This document shows, piece after piece, positions 36,701-47,066 of a stretch of DNA of 64,000 nucleotides. A program made the position numbers and the translations under genes. Every line of letters begins with the position of its first letter. The stretch's first letter is position 1. The notes beneath the pieces were generated by a model. It was not told the DNA's origin. It ran no database searches and saw only the letters and a list, made by a program, of their open reading frames with translations. Source of the DNA: Salvator merianae (Eukaryota > Chordata > Lepidosauria > Squamata > Teiidae); assembly GCA_003586115.2 (NCBI GenBank), contig QVOM02000034.1:126825936-126889935 (forward strand). Direction: 5' to 3'.

Positions 36701-38584
36701 TTTATTGAAAGCAAAACACTAACAAAATAAAAAAATTAAGTGAACACCCTTCCACATGGCAATACATTAGTCAAGTGATTCTCTTCTCTTTTAAGTAGGT
36801 TAATTTTGCTCAAAGATAATTACAGGGACATAAAATAGTGTCTAGTAAAGGAGGAAGATTATGAACTTAATGCCTTTATGGTCAAGAATAAGAAATTGGT
36901 ACACTATGAAATCAAGACTATATCAGCAAAAGTCTACCAGTACATTTGCAATTAACAAGTTACTCTCCTGCTCCTGCACTCTGATTAAAAGAAACACATA
37001 GGGTTTATGAGTTAGAATTTTATTTCCCATAACTGTTCCAGGCCAACAAGCAGCATCAAATAGCAGGTCTTCTACTTGTGATAGATTTGGTGACTGAATG
37101 CCTTTGAAACCTGAGTGACCTGGCCTCCAAGAAGCTTGTATTATACCAGCCATGATGTTCCCTGCTATGGCTAGGTGCCATTCTAATTACACCTTAATTA
37201 GCATGTGCAGACTTTGTGCAAATGTCTATATTTCTTTGTTCGCTTTTTGGAAATGGTCTCTCTCTGTTGCTGAAGTGCAAGTTGTTAGCCTATTTCCTGA
37301 AGAGGATATTCTACAATCAGGGCATTAGGACTGAAACACCACTTCTTCATTCATAAATTGGTTTGTCTTAGGAATGTGAATGTGTAACTGTGGTGTGCAA
37401 GTACTGTTGCACTACAATGTGAATATGTACCTCCACTGCCAAGAGAAAGCACAGCTGCATCTGATCTATATGCTGAGAATGCTTAATATAGACAAAAGGG
37501 ACGATCCAATGACAGCATCAGCTCAAAATAAATCTGAGAAGCTAATATAGCAGAGATATCAAATAGCGTTAGCCAAATATAAATACAATAAGAATGCATC
37601 TAAATCTACTAGAACAGCTTCATATTGCCTACTGAGGGTTATTTAAAAAAAATCTTGAAAATTCAGAACACATTTGAGAATCTAATGTTAAAACAAACAC
37701 TCTGTCTTAGTCTGACACATTTTATTATCAAGTCAAAGCCAGCTGTGTTAGCATGTGGTCTAGTAAGAACCCAAGTTTATAAAGGCAAAGGGCAAATTAG
37801 CAAGTTTGCAGTCCTGCCTAGAGACAAACAATGCTGAGGCAAAAGAAGGGAGCCTGGTAGGAAAACATCATTTTGAATGTTTTCAAAAGATTTGCTTCAA
37901 GAGTGCAAATTTTGTAATTTAGTCCATCTGTTAATCATTTATAGTCCAAAAGAACAAAACAGTACCAGTACATTACCTGGTTATGTAGAGGAAATTTTTA
38001 CTGATGACAGTGAATTGTTTATGCCCTGGTATTTGGCTAGCCCTGATACACACAAAGTCCTTGAGAGCAGCAGTCATTTAATTGTTTGATAGGGAATTAT
38101 ACTGTTTATTAGGGAAACCATCACCAGATTAATTCCCTTCTCCCAAACATCACTCAGACCAATTCTTACTCATCATAGAATTAAGTATCACCTAGTGCTG
38201 CAGAGCACAAGAACTTAGGAGATGTCCCTCTAGATCGGATACTTGGCACACAATGGCCAACCAGGTGGACATGAGTACACAACTTGCTCTGCCTGCGTTC
38301 TCTCAGCAGCTGACTTTCAGAGTCAGGCCTCCTCCAATGGCCATCAGGGCTAATAGCTACTGACATGTACAAGATTGCTTTGCAAATATAAACAGGGAGC
38401 ATGATTCCCTTCAGTGAAAAGAGAGACATAACTCTGAAAATAGGAGCAAGTGTGTGACTTTTTTTTCCAATTAGCAAACATGTTGTTAGGACCAAACCCA
38501 TTAATGAGACAGTTTAGGTTAATCCTTATGTTTTCTGCTACTTCTGCAAGCAGATGCTATGCTGTGATAAAAAAACAATTCTGG

Positions 38585-38952
38585 AAGAGATGAGAAAGAA
38601 AGAGAATGAACTATATTAGTCTGGAAAAGGTTATCAAGCCATTCCCAAAGTCCTGGAACACCAACAAAACAGTGGAAAAAATTTGGAACAATGGTGACTC
38701 TTCTCAGAAGTGGTCGGCCTACAAAAATTACTCCAACATCATTTCAACTACTCATTTAGGAAGTCACAAAAGAACTCAGAAAAACAGCTAAGGAACTGCA
38801 AGCCTTATTCACCACAGATAAAATCAGTGTATATAATTCTACTGTTAGAAAGCCACTGGGCAAAAATAGTATCCATGGGATAATAGCAAGGCAAAAACCA
38901 CTGCTAATCAAGAGAAATATAAAGACTCATCTTGCATTTGTCAAAACACACC

Positions 38953-38954
<2 letters not shown>
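38585..38954 (+). pseudogene. Tc1-family transposase relic, N-terminal part
   Basis: Mixed forward frames read the DNA-binding and linker part of a Tc1 transposase: the segment GTMVTLLRSGRPTKITPT (from about 38688), then EVTKELRKTAKELQA, STVRKPLGKNSIHGIIARQK and HLAFVKTHL. Stops and frame changes are frequent. The frame resumes at 43480 (HALMTPKPFWNN), so a single Tc1 copy was split by the L2 insertion at 38955-43479. The 5' inverted repeat was not found. Confidence 0.8.
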
Positions 38955-38987
<33 letters not shown>

Positions 38988-38992
38988 TTAGA
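38955..38992 (-). repeat. (AAAT)n tail of the L2 copy
   Basis: About nine and a half ATTT units on the plus strand form the 3' terminal simple repeat of the minus-strand LINE and mark the junction with the Tc1 relic. Confidence 0.92.
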
Positions 38993-39034
38993 TTTATATG
39001 CCGCCCCTCTCCGAAGACTCGGGGCGGCTTACAA
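38991..39034 (-). other. 3' stem-loop of the L2 LINE
   Basis: Arms GCCGCCCC (39000-39007) and GGGGCGGC (39021-39028) pair perfectly around a 13-nt loop containing CCGAAGACTC, next to the TATAAAT end. Reverse transcriptases of the eel UnaL2 type recognise such 3' stem-loops to start target-primed reverse transcription. The SINE at 58178-58476 carries the same structure with different paired bases. Confidence 0.75.
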
Positions 39035-39168
39035 TATATAAATATACATGATAAAATTGAATTAGGAGCCATCTAAAATACAATTTAAAATCTATCTAAA
39101 ACCCCAAACCAAGCATACATTCCTAACAACATTCACACCACACAGTCATCCTACCAAACAGTGGAGCA

Positions 39169-42100
39169 TCAAGTTCCGTGACCCCAGGCCTGCCGGCAGA
39201 GGTGTGTTTTTAAAATCTTCCGAAAGGCCAGGAGAGTAGGGGCAGTACGGATCTCTAGGGGAAGCTGGTTCCACAGGGTCGGAGCTGCCACAGAGAGGGC
39301 CCTTCCCCTGGGGCCCGCCAGCCGACATTGATTGGCTGACGGGACCTGGAGAAGGCCAACTCTGTGGCTCCTGACCGGCTGCTGGGATACATGAGGCAGG
39401 AGACGGTCCCGTAAGTAACCTGGTCCTAAGCCATGTAGGGCTTTATAGGTAACAACCAACACTTTGAATTGGGTACGGAGACTAACCGGCAGCCAATGCA
39501 GCTCGCGGAGTGTTGGAGAGACACTGGCATATCTTGGCAAGCCAGAGATAGCTCGCGCGGCTGCATTTTGGACTACCTGCAGTCTCCGGACACTCTTCAA
39601 AGGTAGCCCCATGTAGAGAGCATTGCAGTAGTCGATCCTCGAGGTGATGAGGGCATGAGCAACTGTAAGGAGGGACTCCCTATCCAAATAAGGCCGTAAC
39701 TGATGGACTAACCGAACCTGGGCAAATGCTCCCCTTGCCACAGCTGACAGATGATGTTCCAAAGTCAGCTGCGGATCAAGGAGCACACCCAGGTTACGGA
39801 CCTTCTCTGAGGAGATCAACAATTCCCCCCCCAAAGTAATGGATGGACAGATGGCCGAGTCCTTGGGAGGCAACACCCACAGCCATTCCGTCTTGTCAGG
39901 GTTGAGTCTAAGCCTGTTGACGCCCATCCAGACCCTGACAGCCTCCAGACACCGGCACATTACATTGACCGCTTCACTGAATTGGTGCGGGGTGGAAATG
40001 TACAGCTGAGTATCATCAGCGTATTGATGGTAACTCACCCCGTAACTACGGATGATCTCACCCAGCGGTTTCATGTAAATGTTGAATAGCAGGGGGGAGA
40101 GGACAGACCCCTGAGGCACCCCACAAATGAGGGGCCTAAGGGTAGACCTCTGCCTCCCTACTAACACCGACTGCAACCGACCAGACAGGTAGGAGGAAAA
40201 CCACCGTAAAACGGTGGCTCCCACTCCCAACCCCTCCAGCCGGCGTAGAAGGATACCATGGTCGATGGTATCGAAAGCCGCCGAGAGGTCAAGAAGCACC
40301 AGGATAGAGGAGTAACCCCTATCCCGAGCCCGCCAGAGATCATCTATCAGTGCGACCAAGGCAGTCTCAGTACTGTAGCCGGGCCTGAAACCAGACTGCC
40401 ACGGGCCTAGGTAAGCGGCTTCATCCAAGGACCGCTGGAGCTGGAACGCCACCACCTTCTCGACAACTTTCCCTATAAAGGGGAGGTTGGAGACAGGACG
40501 ATAGTTGTTTAAAACAATTGGGTCCCAGGGAAGGCTTCTTGAGGAGGGGGCGCACAATCGCCTCCTTGTAGGGAGCTGGAAATGACCCCTCCCTCAAAGA
40601 AGCATTTACAATCGCCTGGACCCAGCCCCGTGTCACTTCCCTGCTGGTTGAAACCAGCCAGGAGGGACATGGATCCAATAAACAGGTGGCGGAGCTCACA
40701 GCTCCCATGGCCTTGTCCACTTCATCAGGCATCACCGGTTCAAACTCTTCCCATATAACTGGACAAAGACGTGACCCAGTCACCTCGACTGAATCATTTT
40801 CAGTCGACACTGCTTCCCAGTCAGAGTCCAGGTCTGCCCGAATCTGAGCGACTTTATCTGAGAAAAATTTATTAAAATCCTCAGCACTACCCTGCATGGG
40901 TTCTTCCTCCCCCCCACACACCAAGGAGGGAGCGAGTCACCCTAAACAGGGCAGCTGGGCGAGATTCCGCAGACGCAATCACTGTGGAAAGATACGCCGA
41001 TCTTGCCACCTTGATCGCCACAAGATAAGTCTTAATATAAGAACTTAGTTGTGTTCGGTCAGACTCGGATTTACTGGACCTCCAACGGCTCTCTAGACGT
41101 CTCTTCTGGCGTTTCATCCCCCTGAGTTCCTCGGTGAACCAAGGAGACCTTCTGGGTCTACTACCACAGAGAGGTCGCATAGGCGCAATCCGATCAAGAG
41201 CCCCCTTTGCGGCCATATTCCAGGCCATTGCCAGGGACTCCGCCGAATTGTGTATAAGCGAGTCCGGTACTTCCCCAAGCGCCCTTTGAAAGCCCATCGG
41301 GTCCATTAGGCGTCTGGGGCGGAACCACCTAATCGGTTCCGCCTCCCTACGGTGAAGGATTGGCACCCTGAAGTCAAGCCGTAGCAGAGAATGATCTGAC
41401 CATGACAAGGGCACAATATCTAAGCCCCTTAAAATCAGCTCATTACTCAACTGTCCTGAGAGGAATACCATGTCGGGTGTGTGTCCCTTCTCGTGAGTTG
41501 GGCCCTGAACTACCTGGGTCAGGTCCATGGTTGCCATGGAAGCCATGAACTCCTGCGCCAACCCCGAGGATTCGCCGAGTGATGGCACATTAAAGTCCCC
41601 CAAGACTATAAGTCTGGGAGACTCAACGACCAGCCCGGCCACCTCCTCAAGTAGCGCAGGCAGGGCAGTCGACACATAGTTGGGAGGCAGGTACGCGAGC
41701 AACAAGCCCACCTGAACCCCTAGGTCCAACTTCACAAAGAGGAACTCACAACCCGCAATCTCGGGAGCAGCGAGCCTGCGCAGGCTAAGCATCTTCCGGG
41801 CAATAATCGCCACTCCGCCACCCCTTCCCTGAGGTCGCGGCTGGTGCCACACCTGAAACCCGGCTGGGCAGATTTCCGAGAGAGGAACACCTCCCTCAGG
41901 GCCCAGCCAGGTTTCAGTCACACATGCCAGGTCAGCCACCTCGTCCGAAAGCAGGTCCCGAACGAGGGGAGCTTTATTATTCACTGACCTGGCATTAAGC
42001 AGCAGCAGCCGGAGCTCAGGGCCCGGACATTGCCTATCACCAGTACCACGGGTTGAGCCCCTAGGTGATTCTGATTCTGAGGGGCTAGAACGGGGAACCG

Positions 42101-42296
42101 CTTTTAAGCAGCGAGCCCTCGTTCCCCAAGTGCGGCCTACCCCCCGGCTCCCGCCATATCTGCCTCTTCCCAGCAAAACCGGTATGTTCCGACCCTCTAC
42201 CATCCCAGAGATCGCCCCTCCCCATCCCCTGGCCCCGTCCTCCCTCGGCAGGCCGGTCCCTCCACTCCCCACACACTCCCCACCCACACTCCACAT
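39169..42296 (-). pseudogene. L2 LINE ORF2: endonuclease and reverse transcriptase, frameshifted
   Basis: Three overlapping frames form one decayed ORF2. Frame 42296-40887 holds the APE-type endonuclease: LLLLNARSVNNK (about 42000-41965), CVTETWLGP, GGGVAIIARK, VLGDFNVP and WSDHSLLRLDF. Frame 40924-40421 continues with EDFNKFFSDKVAQIRADL and EAIVRPLLKKPSLGP. Frame 40557-39169 has the reverse transcriptase: NNYRPVSNLPFIGKVVEK, SGFRPGYSTETALVAL, LDLSAAFDTIDH, GVPQGSVLSPLLFNIYM, the catalytic YADD at 40023-40012, and the C-terminal WNQLPLEIRTAPTLLAFRK, ending at a stop at 39171-39169. The first shift lies near a C run at about 40908-40916 and the second near 40525. All expected catalytic motifs are present, so decay is recent. 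Confidence 0.9.
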
Positions 42297-42404
42297 CTAA
42301 TCCAAACACACCCAACCAAACAAGCTATCCAACCCCTTAATATCCCAGCACCCTCAAATCCCTCCCCCCCAAAAATAAATAAAAATAAAAATTAAAATAA
42401 AAAA

Positions 42405-43229
42405 TTAAACCCTCATTAAAAAACTCTTCCTCCCACACCCACTCCACGGCCTCCTCCTGGGCAGCCAGAGCCTCCTGTAGTTGCTTGAAGCAGCTCCCGG
42501 CCCTGCTCCAGGGTGCCAACCTTCTCTTCCAGGGCAGCCCTCAGCTCTTCCCCTGGGCCCTACTCCTCGGCCCCGCTTCCCCCCCCCCCAAGTCACGGGA
42601 GCGGCTGCTTCGGAGCTCTCAGAGACCCAATCCGGCAGGGCCTGGTATTCAGGGGCCAAAAAAGGGTCCTTGAGGCGTGCCTGTAGGGCTGCAACATGGA
42701 GGTCCTTCTCCCACAGGCTCTGCTGCAGCCCCTGGCTCATAACTCGCAATGGGGTCCCAGCGGAGTCCTCTTCTTCCCCAGGAGGCCCTCGAAGGCCAGG
42801 CTGCTCCGCGGGAAGCAGCTGGCTGAGGGAGACAAAGCTCCCTCGCCAGACAGAAGCCGCGGCCTTCCTTGCCTCCAGGCTGCGCTTTGGGAGGGCAGGA
42901 TCTCCTCCAGGCTCCCAGGCCTCCAGAGGACCCCCCAGTTCTCTCTCCAGCGAGCGGACTCTGGCCAGGCGCTCCTTCCTGCTGACAAGGACGGTCCGCA
43001 GCTTCTTCCTCACCCTCACATTCTCACCCTTCAGCTGTAGCAGCTTCTCAGTCACAGGCGATGCGGCTCCAGCCCGCGGTACCGTAGGCGGCGGCTGCTC
43101 CGTTCCCCTCTCCCACGCCCGGAGACTCAGCTGTTCTATCAGGTCCTGCAGCCTCCTCCCCGCCAGGCTCCGCAGCCTCTCCTACAGCACGAGTTTTTCC
43201 TCGTTCAGCTGGACCATCTGGTCAGACAT
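42405..43229 (-). pseudogene. L2 LINE ORF1: coiled-coil-like protein with a stop
   Basis: The frame starts at ATG 43229 (MSDQMVQLNEEKLVL) and is broken at codon 16 by TAG (43184-43182). It then stays open to 42405, 275 codons including the terminator. Heptad-like Leu/Lys/Glu/Arg stretches (LLQLKGENVRVRKKL, RKERLARVRSLERELG) suggest a coiled coil, as in the RNA-chaperone ORF1 of other LINEs. The C-terminal part is Gly/Pro/Arg-rich. No zinc knuckle is visible. The antisense open frame of 357 codons over the same DNA is a shadow. Confidence 0.65.
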
Positions 43230-43479
43230 GCCGAGGCTGGGCTCTGCCTTCCGTTGTCCTGCTGCTTCCGCTCCGCCAACTCACAAGTCTGCATTCCACA
43301 GCAAATTCTCGCAGCCAGCCACAGCGGCGGCGGCGCCTCCTTCAGACTTCGGGACTCCTTCTCTCCTTCTCTCGCCCACAGCTCCCCGAGCTCTTTCAAC
43401 ACAAGCAAAATTTTTTGTTGGGCAAGCACATTGTTGCGTAATGATCCCCTGGTCAAGGATGCCACATAAGACAGTTTGC

Positions 43480-44395
43480 CATGCCTTGATGACCCCCAAG
43501 CCTTTTGGAACAATATTCTGTGGACCAATGAGTCAAAGGTGGAATTTTTCTTGAAGACATGTGTCCCATTGTGACTGCCACAAACCTAACATAGTATTCC
43601 ACAGTAAGAACGTCTTACCAACATTCAAACATGGTGATGGTAGTGTGATGCTGTAAGGGGATACTTTGCTGCTTCAGAGTCTGGGCAACTTCCCATAGTT
43701 GACATAACCATGAATTCTATTCTTTACCAGAAAATCCTGAAGGAAAATGTCCTATCATCAGTACAAGATCTGAAGCTCAAGCACAATTGGGTTGTGCAGC
43801 AAGATAATGATCTGATGCACAAAAGCAAGTCCACATCTGAATGGCTCAAAAGAATCAAGGTTTTGGAGTGATCTAATCAAAGGCTGCATCCAGTCATTGA
43901 TTACTTATTCTGCTATATCTGGATATTCCAGAATATCCAAACCTCATTCCAGAATATCCAGATAAGTGTAGTATAATAAATAAGTGATGTCTGGATGCAG
44001 CAGCCAAAGTTCTGACTTGGACTCTATTGAGATGCTGTGACAGGTTCTTAAATGGGAAGTTCATGCTTGAAAGTATTCCAATGTAGCTGAATCAAAGCAA
44101 TTGTGCAAAGAACAGTGGGCTCAAATTCCTCCATAGCAATGTGAAAGACTAATCTTCAGTTGTTGGAAAAAGGGATACAACCAGGGGGAAAATTCTTTTT
44201 CATGTAGGTAATATAGATGTTGAATAACTTTTTTCCTTCAACAAATGAAATGATCATTTGAAAGCTATATTTTGTGTTTACTCAGACTGTCTTTGTCTCA
44301 TATTAAATTTTCTTTGAAAATCTGAAACTAGTGTGATAAATATGCAAAAACAGAAGAAATCAGGAAGGGAGCAAATACTTATTCACAGCACTGTA
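43480..44395 (+). pseudogene. Tc1-family transposase relic, C-terminal part and 3' end
   Basis: Forward frames give KPFWNNILWTNESKVEFFLK, then HGDGSVM-like and GYFAASESGQLPIVDITMN, LYQKILKENVLSSVQDLKLK, NWVVQQDNDLMHKSKSTSEW and LKRIKVLE. These are the catalytic-core and QQDND strings of Tc1 transposases. After a MITE interruption (43883-44001) the frame resumes with LDSIEML. The 3' end GCAAATACTTATTCACAGCACTGTA at 44371-44395 is the terminal inverted repeat type TACAGTGCTGTGAA of this family, with TA at the border. Stops and shifts make it long dead. Confidence 0.85.
43883..44001. mobile_element. 119-bp hAT-type MITE inside the Tc1 relic
   Basis: Perfect 11-bp terminal inverted repeats GCTGCATCCAG and CTGGATGCAGC enclose an AT-rich palindromic core (GGATATTCCAGAATATCC and ATTCCAGAATATCCAG). 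The flanking 8-mers AATCAAAG (43875-43882) and AGCCAAAG (44002-44009) each differ at one base from AGTCAAAG, the sequence I expect at that point of the Tc1 transposase gene. They therefore fit a decayed 8-bp target duplication. Confidence 0.82.
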
Positions 44396-45426
44396 CCTAC
44401 TGTATAGCTCTAAACAAAAAAAACATTAACCCAATGTTTGAGGGCTGGATGCAGTCCTCTAAGCATATTTTGTTTCACTAAAGACCCCTTGGGCTCTTTG
44501 GAGAAAAGGTGGGAATGGTAAATATTATAAGCAAACAAATAAATGAACTTTATAATAAAGAGATAGCTAACCTATACAGAAGCCTATGTATTTTAAACAA
44601 AAGCTCCATGATCCATATTCACACAGGTTTATAGCCTCAAAATATCAGCAGTTGATATTATCAATGTGTAGGGCTGCATTTACATGAACTAAAGGGATGA
44701 CTGAAGGTCCTTCAGGAGTTGGAGTGGGCAAAGAGCTACTCCCTAGTGGCATCCATTTTCCACCTCAAGGACCCATAAAGGGGCACTCCAGCCAAAATGT
44801 GGGACATCCCAATCGTGGCACCCCTTATAAAAAAGTTGTCTGCAGACTGGCATTTGGTATGGTGTGCTAGTCTGAGGACACTTGGATGGCTGAAGTTCCA
44901 GACCCCTTTCCTGTTCGTGGCTAGAGTTCTGGCCACAGTTCCAACTCTCTAGGCTGAAATAGTGGTTGTAGTTTCCTGTGGCAGGAAAGGCTGTTGTGGT
45001 ACCATGGCAGGCTGGGTGGGCTTTTTATGCCTGTTGAGCTATCCCATCATTGGCTTACATGAAGGCAGACTAGGTTATAATCTCTACAGAAAAATTCATT
45101 CTATTTCACTTCACTTATTTATGTCCCAACTCTCCATCCTTAAGAAGCTCAAGGTAATTAAACCATAAGTTTAAAAGTGCATGGGTACAGACATAGGGCC
45201 CAAGCAGGACCAATATGCACAACAAAGGGATTGGAGGGGGATTAATCTAAAAAAAAAATACAAATTGAGATATTTCACCAATATGTTATAGTCTCTTGGA
45301 AAAAGTTGTAAAAGAATGATGGCTTGTTTTCCATATTCTCTATATATGTTAAGGACTTTAATATGTTTGTATCATCAATATAGATGCAATATAAAATATA
45401 CATCACCCCCTTTATTAGGCATTCCA

Positions 45427-45800
45427 ACAACACAACTGAGTTTTATTTATTTTGTTTATTTTAAAATATATATATAATGCTCCCCATTAAAGTATAATCT
45501 CAAAGCAGTTTAAAAAAATAGAGAATAAAAACTTCCAAAATCACAATAATTATATAAAGACATGATTAAAATCAAGGGTGGGGAAAACAAACATTCACTT
45601 TGGAAAGCCTTGGGCAAAAAGATATGTCTTCAATCAGTGCCTAAAAACCAGAAGTTTAGGCGCCCTACGAATATCAGAGTGAAACTATTCCAGAGCATGG
45701 GTGCCACCACAGAGAAGGCTTGACTGCAGGTAGTCATAAGATGACATTCAGTGATTCGCGGCACTGCAGCAGGACCTTCCCTGAAGATTTTAATGATCTC
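45427..45800 (-). mobile_element. Relic of L2-clade LINE 3' end
   Basis: The plus-strand order TTATTTATTTTGTTTATTT, AAAGCCTTGGGCAAAAAG, GTCTTCAATCAGTGCCTAAA, AAACTATTCCAGAGCATGGG and CCACCACAGAGAAGGC parallels the antisense of the L2 copy near 39205-39305 (TTTTTAAAATCTTCCGAAAGG, GCTGGTTCCACAGGGTCGG, CCACAGAGAGGGCCC). It is an older and more diverged copy. Confidence 0.72.
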
Positions 45801-47066
45801 ATGGGTCTTTTTATTATCGGACTTTTTATTACTACACTGATATGATGCTATTTCCCAGCAGGTGGTAAAGTCTTGTTTAGCAGCAATAAAACTTAGGAAT
45901 CATATTCAAAATAGCAATTAATGGCTGTGTCTCCAAAGAACTTACTGGGTGCCTCATAGAAGGATTGGAAGCATGCATCTCTGCTTGTGGCAGCACTAGG
46001 AACATGGAAAGCAGTGTGCCACCCACCTGAGGAGCATGATGGCTGCCTACGCTATCTTGGGGTGTAGGGTGCAATTTTTCACTCTGGACAAAGCTCTGTT
46101 CACTGCATCATTGAGCACCTTCACACTCAATAATGAAGATAATGAGGTGCCCATCAACATGACAAACAAAGAGTTTCCAATGAGACACCTGCTCTCAGAC
46201 CTTCCCAAGCTTAACAGCCAATATCTTTGTTACGCTTTAATGACTGTTTAAATGTTTGGTACTTATAGTTGCTGTATATTTTTGCAGAATCTAATCAAAG
46301 ATCACAATAAATGTTTATTTATAAAATAAATCCACCTAAGACCAATCTGAGGGTAGCCATGGACACTATTTCATTTCACTCATACTACTAGGACTTACAG
46401 TCAAGCCAGATGTAATCAGAGTAAGAATTCGCTTTACAATGTTTTCTACAAAATATCTTCAAATTCTGACAATTACACTTGATACAACTAGAACCTGTCC
46501 TCAAGTCCTCAAGTCTAGAGACAAGAAAATTAACTGTCTCTTAAAGGCCTCTGGGTTAATTTTTTTTTTTTAAGTAAGGGGATAGCATGTATATTAATCG
46601 GCGCCATTAACAACATAAAAATATTCCCTAAATCATATCCACAGTTTAAATATTCATTCAATATTTAAATGAGATTCTGATCTCCCTGTAGTTAGCTTCC
46701 TCTAAGCAGGGGCACTGAAGAGGTCACTGGCAGTCAGTCTACAAAATTAGGTGTTTTCTACAAGGATGCAACAATTTGCTCTAGAAGCCTAGCAATTGCT
46801 TGGCAGGGTCAGGATCTGAAAGTAGATCTCAAGTTCATTATCCTTTGCCATAGATCAGCCTAACCAAAAAAAGGAACTGAGAATCATAGAAATATATGAA
46901 ATTTCACCAGTGCCATGCAGCGATACCCACTATGGGCTATTGTCTGTATGTGTGAAAGTGGACAGAATATTCAAAACTTCTATGACTGAGCTAAATCTAC
47001 ATAAGTCTGAACAATTATTTTAAAATAGACTGAATATCTCAAATCCTTAATGACACTAGTAGAATC

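Larger units (their letters stand above)
38955..43479 (-). mobile_element. Nearly full-length L2-clade LINE inserted in a Tc1 relic
   Basis: This is about 4.5 kb on the minus strand. In order it has a GC-rich 5' region (43479-43230), ORF1 (43229-42405), a short A-rich spacer (42404-42297), ORF2 with endonuclease and reverse transcriptase (42296-39169), a 3' UTR with a GC-stem tail, and an (AAAT)n end (38992-38955). Both flanks are Tc1 transposase sequence, and a short imperfect repeat (CACACCTT at 38947-38954, CATGCCTT at 43480-43487) may be the target duplication. The motifs (LDLSAAFDTIDH, YADDTQLY, LNPDKTE, SRIDYCNAL, LRELHWLPV) place it in the L2 clade rather than CR1. CpG content is high, consistent with a fairly young copy, but it has a stop in ORF1 and two frameshifts in ORF2. 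Confidence 0.9.

Noticed and set aside
38953..43487. A precise target-site duplication for the L2 insertion
   Set aside because: CACACCTT and CATGCCTT match at only 6 of 8 positions, and the right Tc1 flank seems to have a small deletion, so I report it only as possible.
42481..43554. Forward open frame of 357 codons, Ser/Pro-rich
   Set aside because: It is antisense to ORF1 and the GC-rich 5' region of the L2 LINE, crosses the L2/Tc1 junction, and has no recognisable domain.
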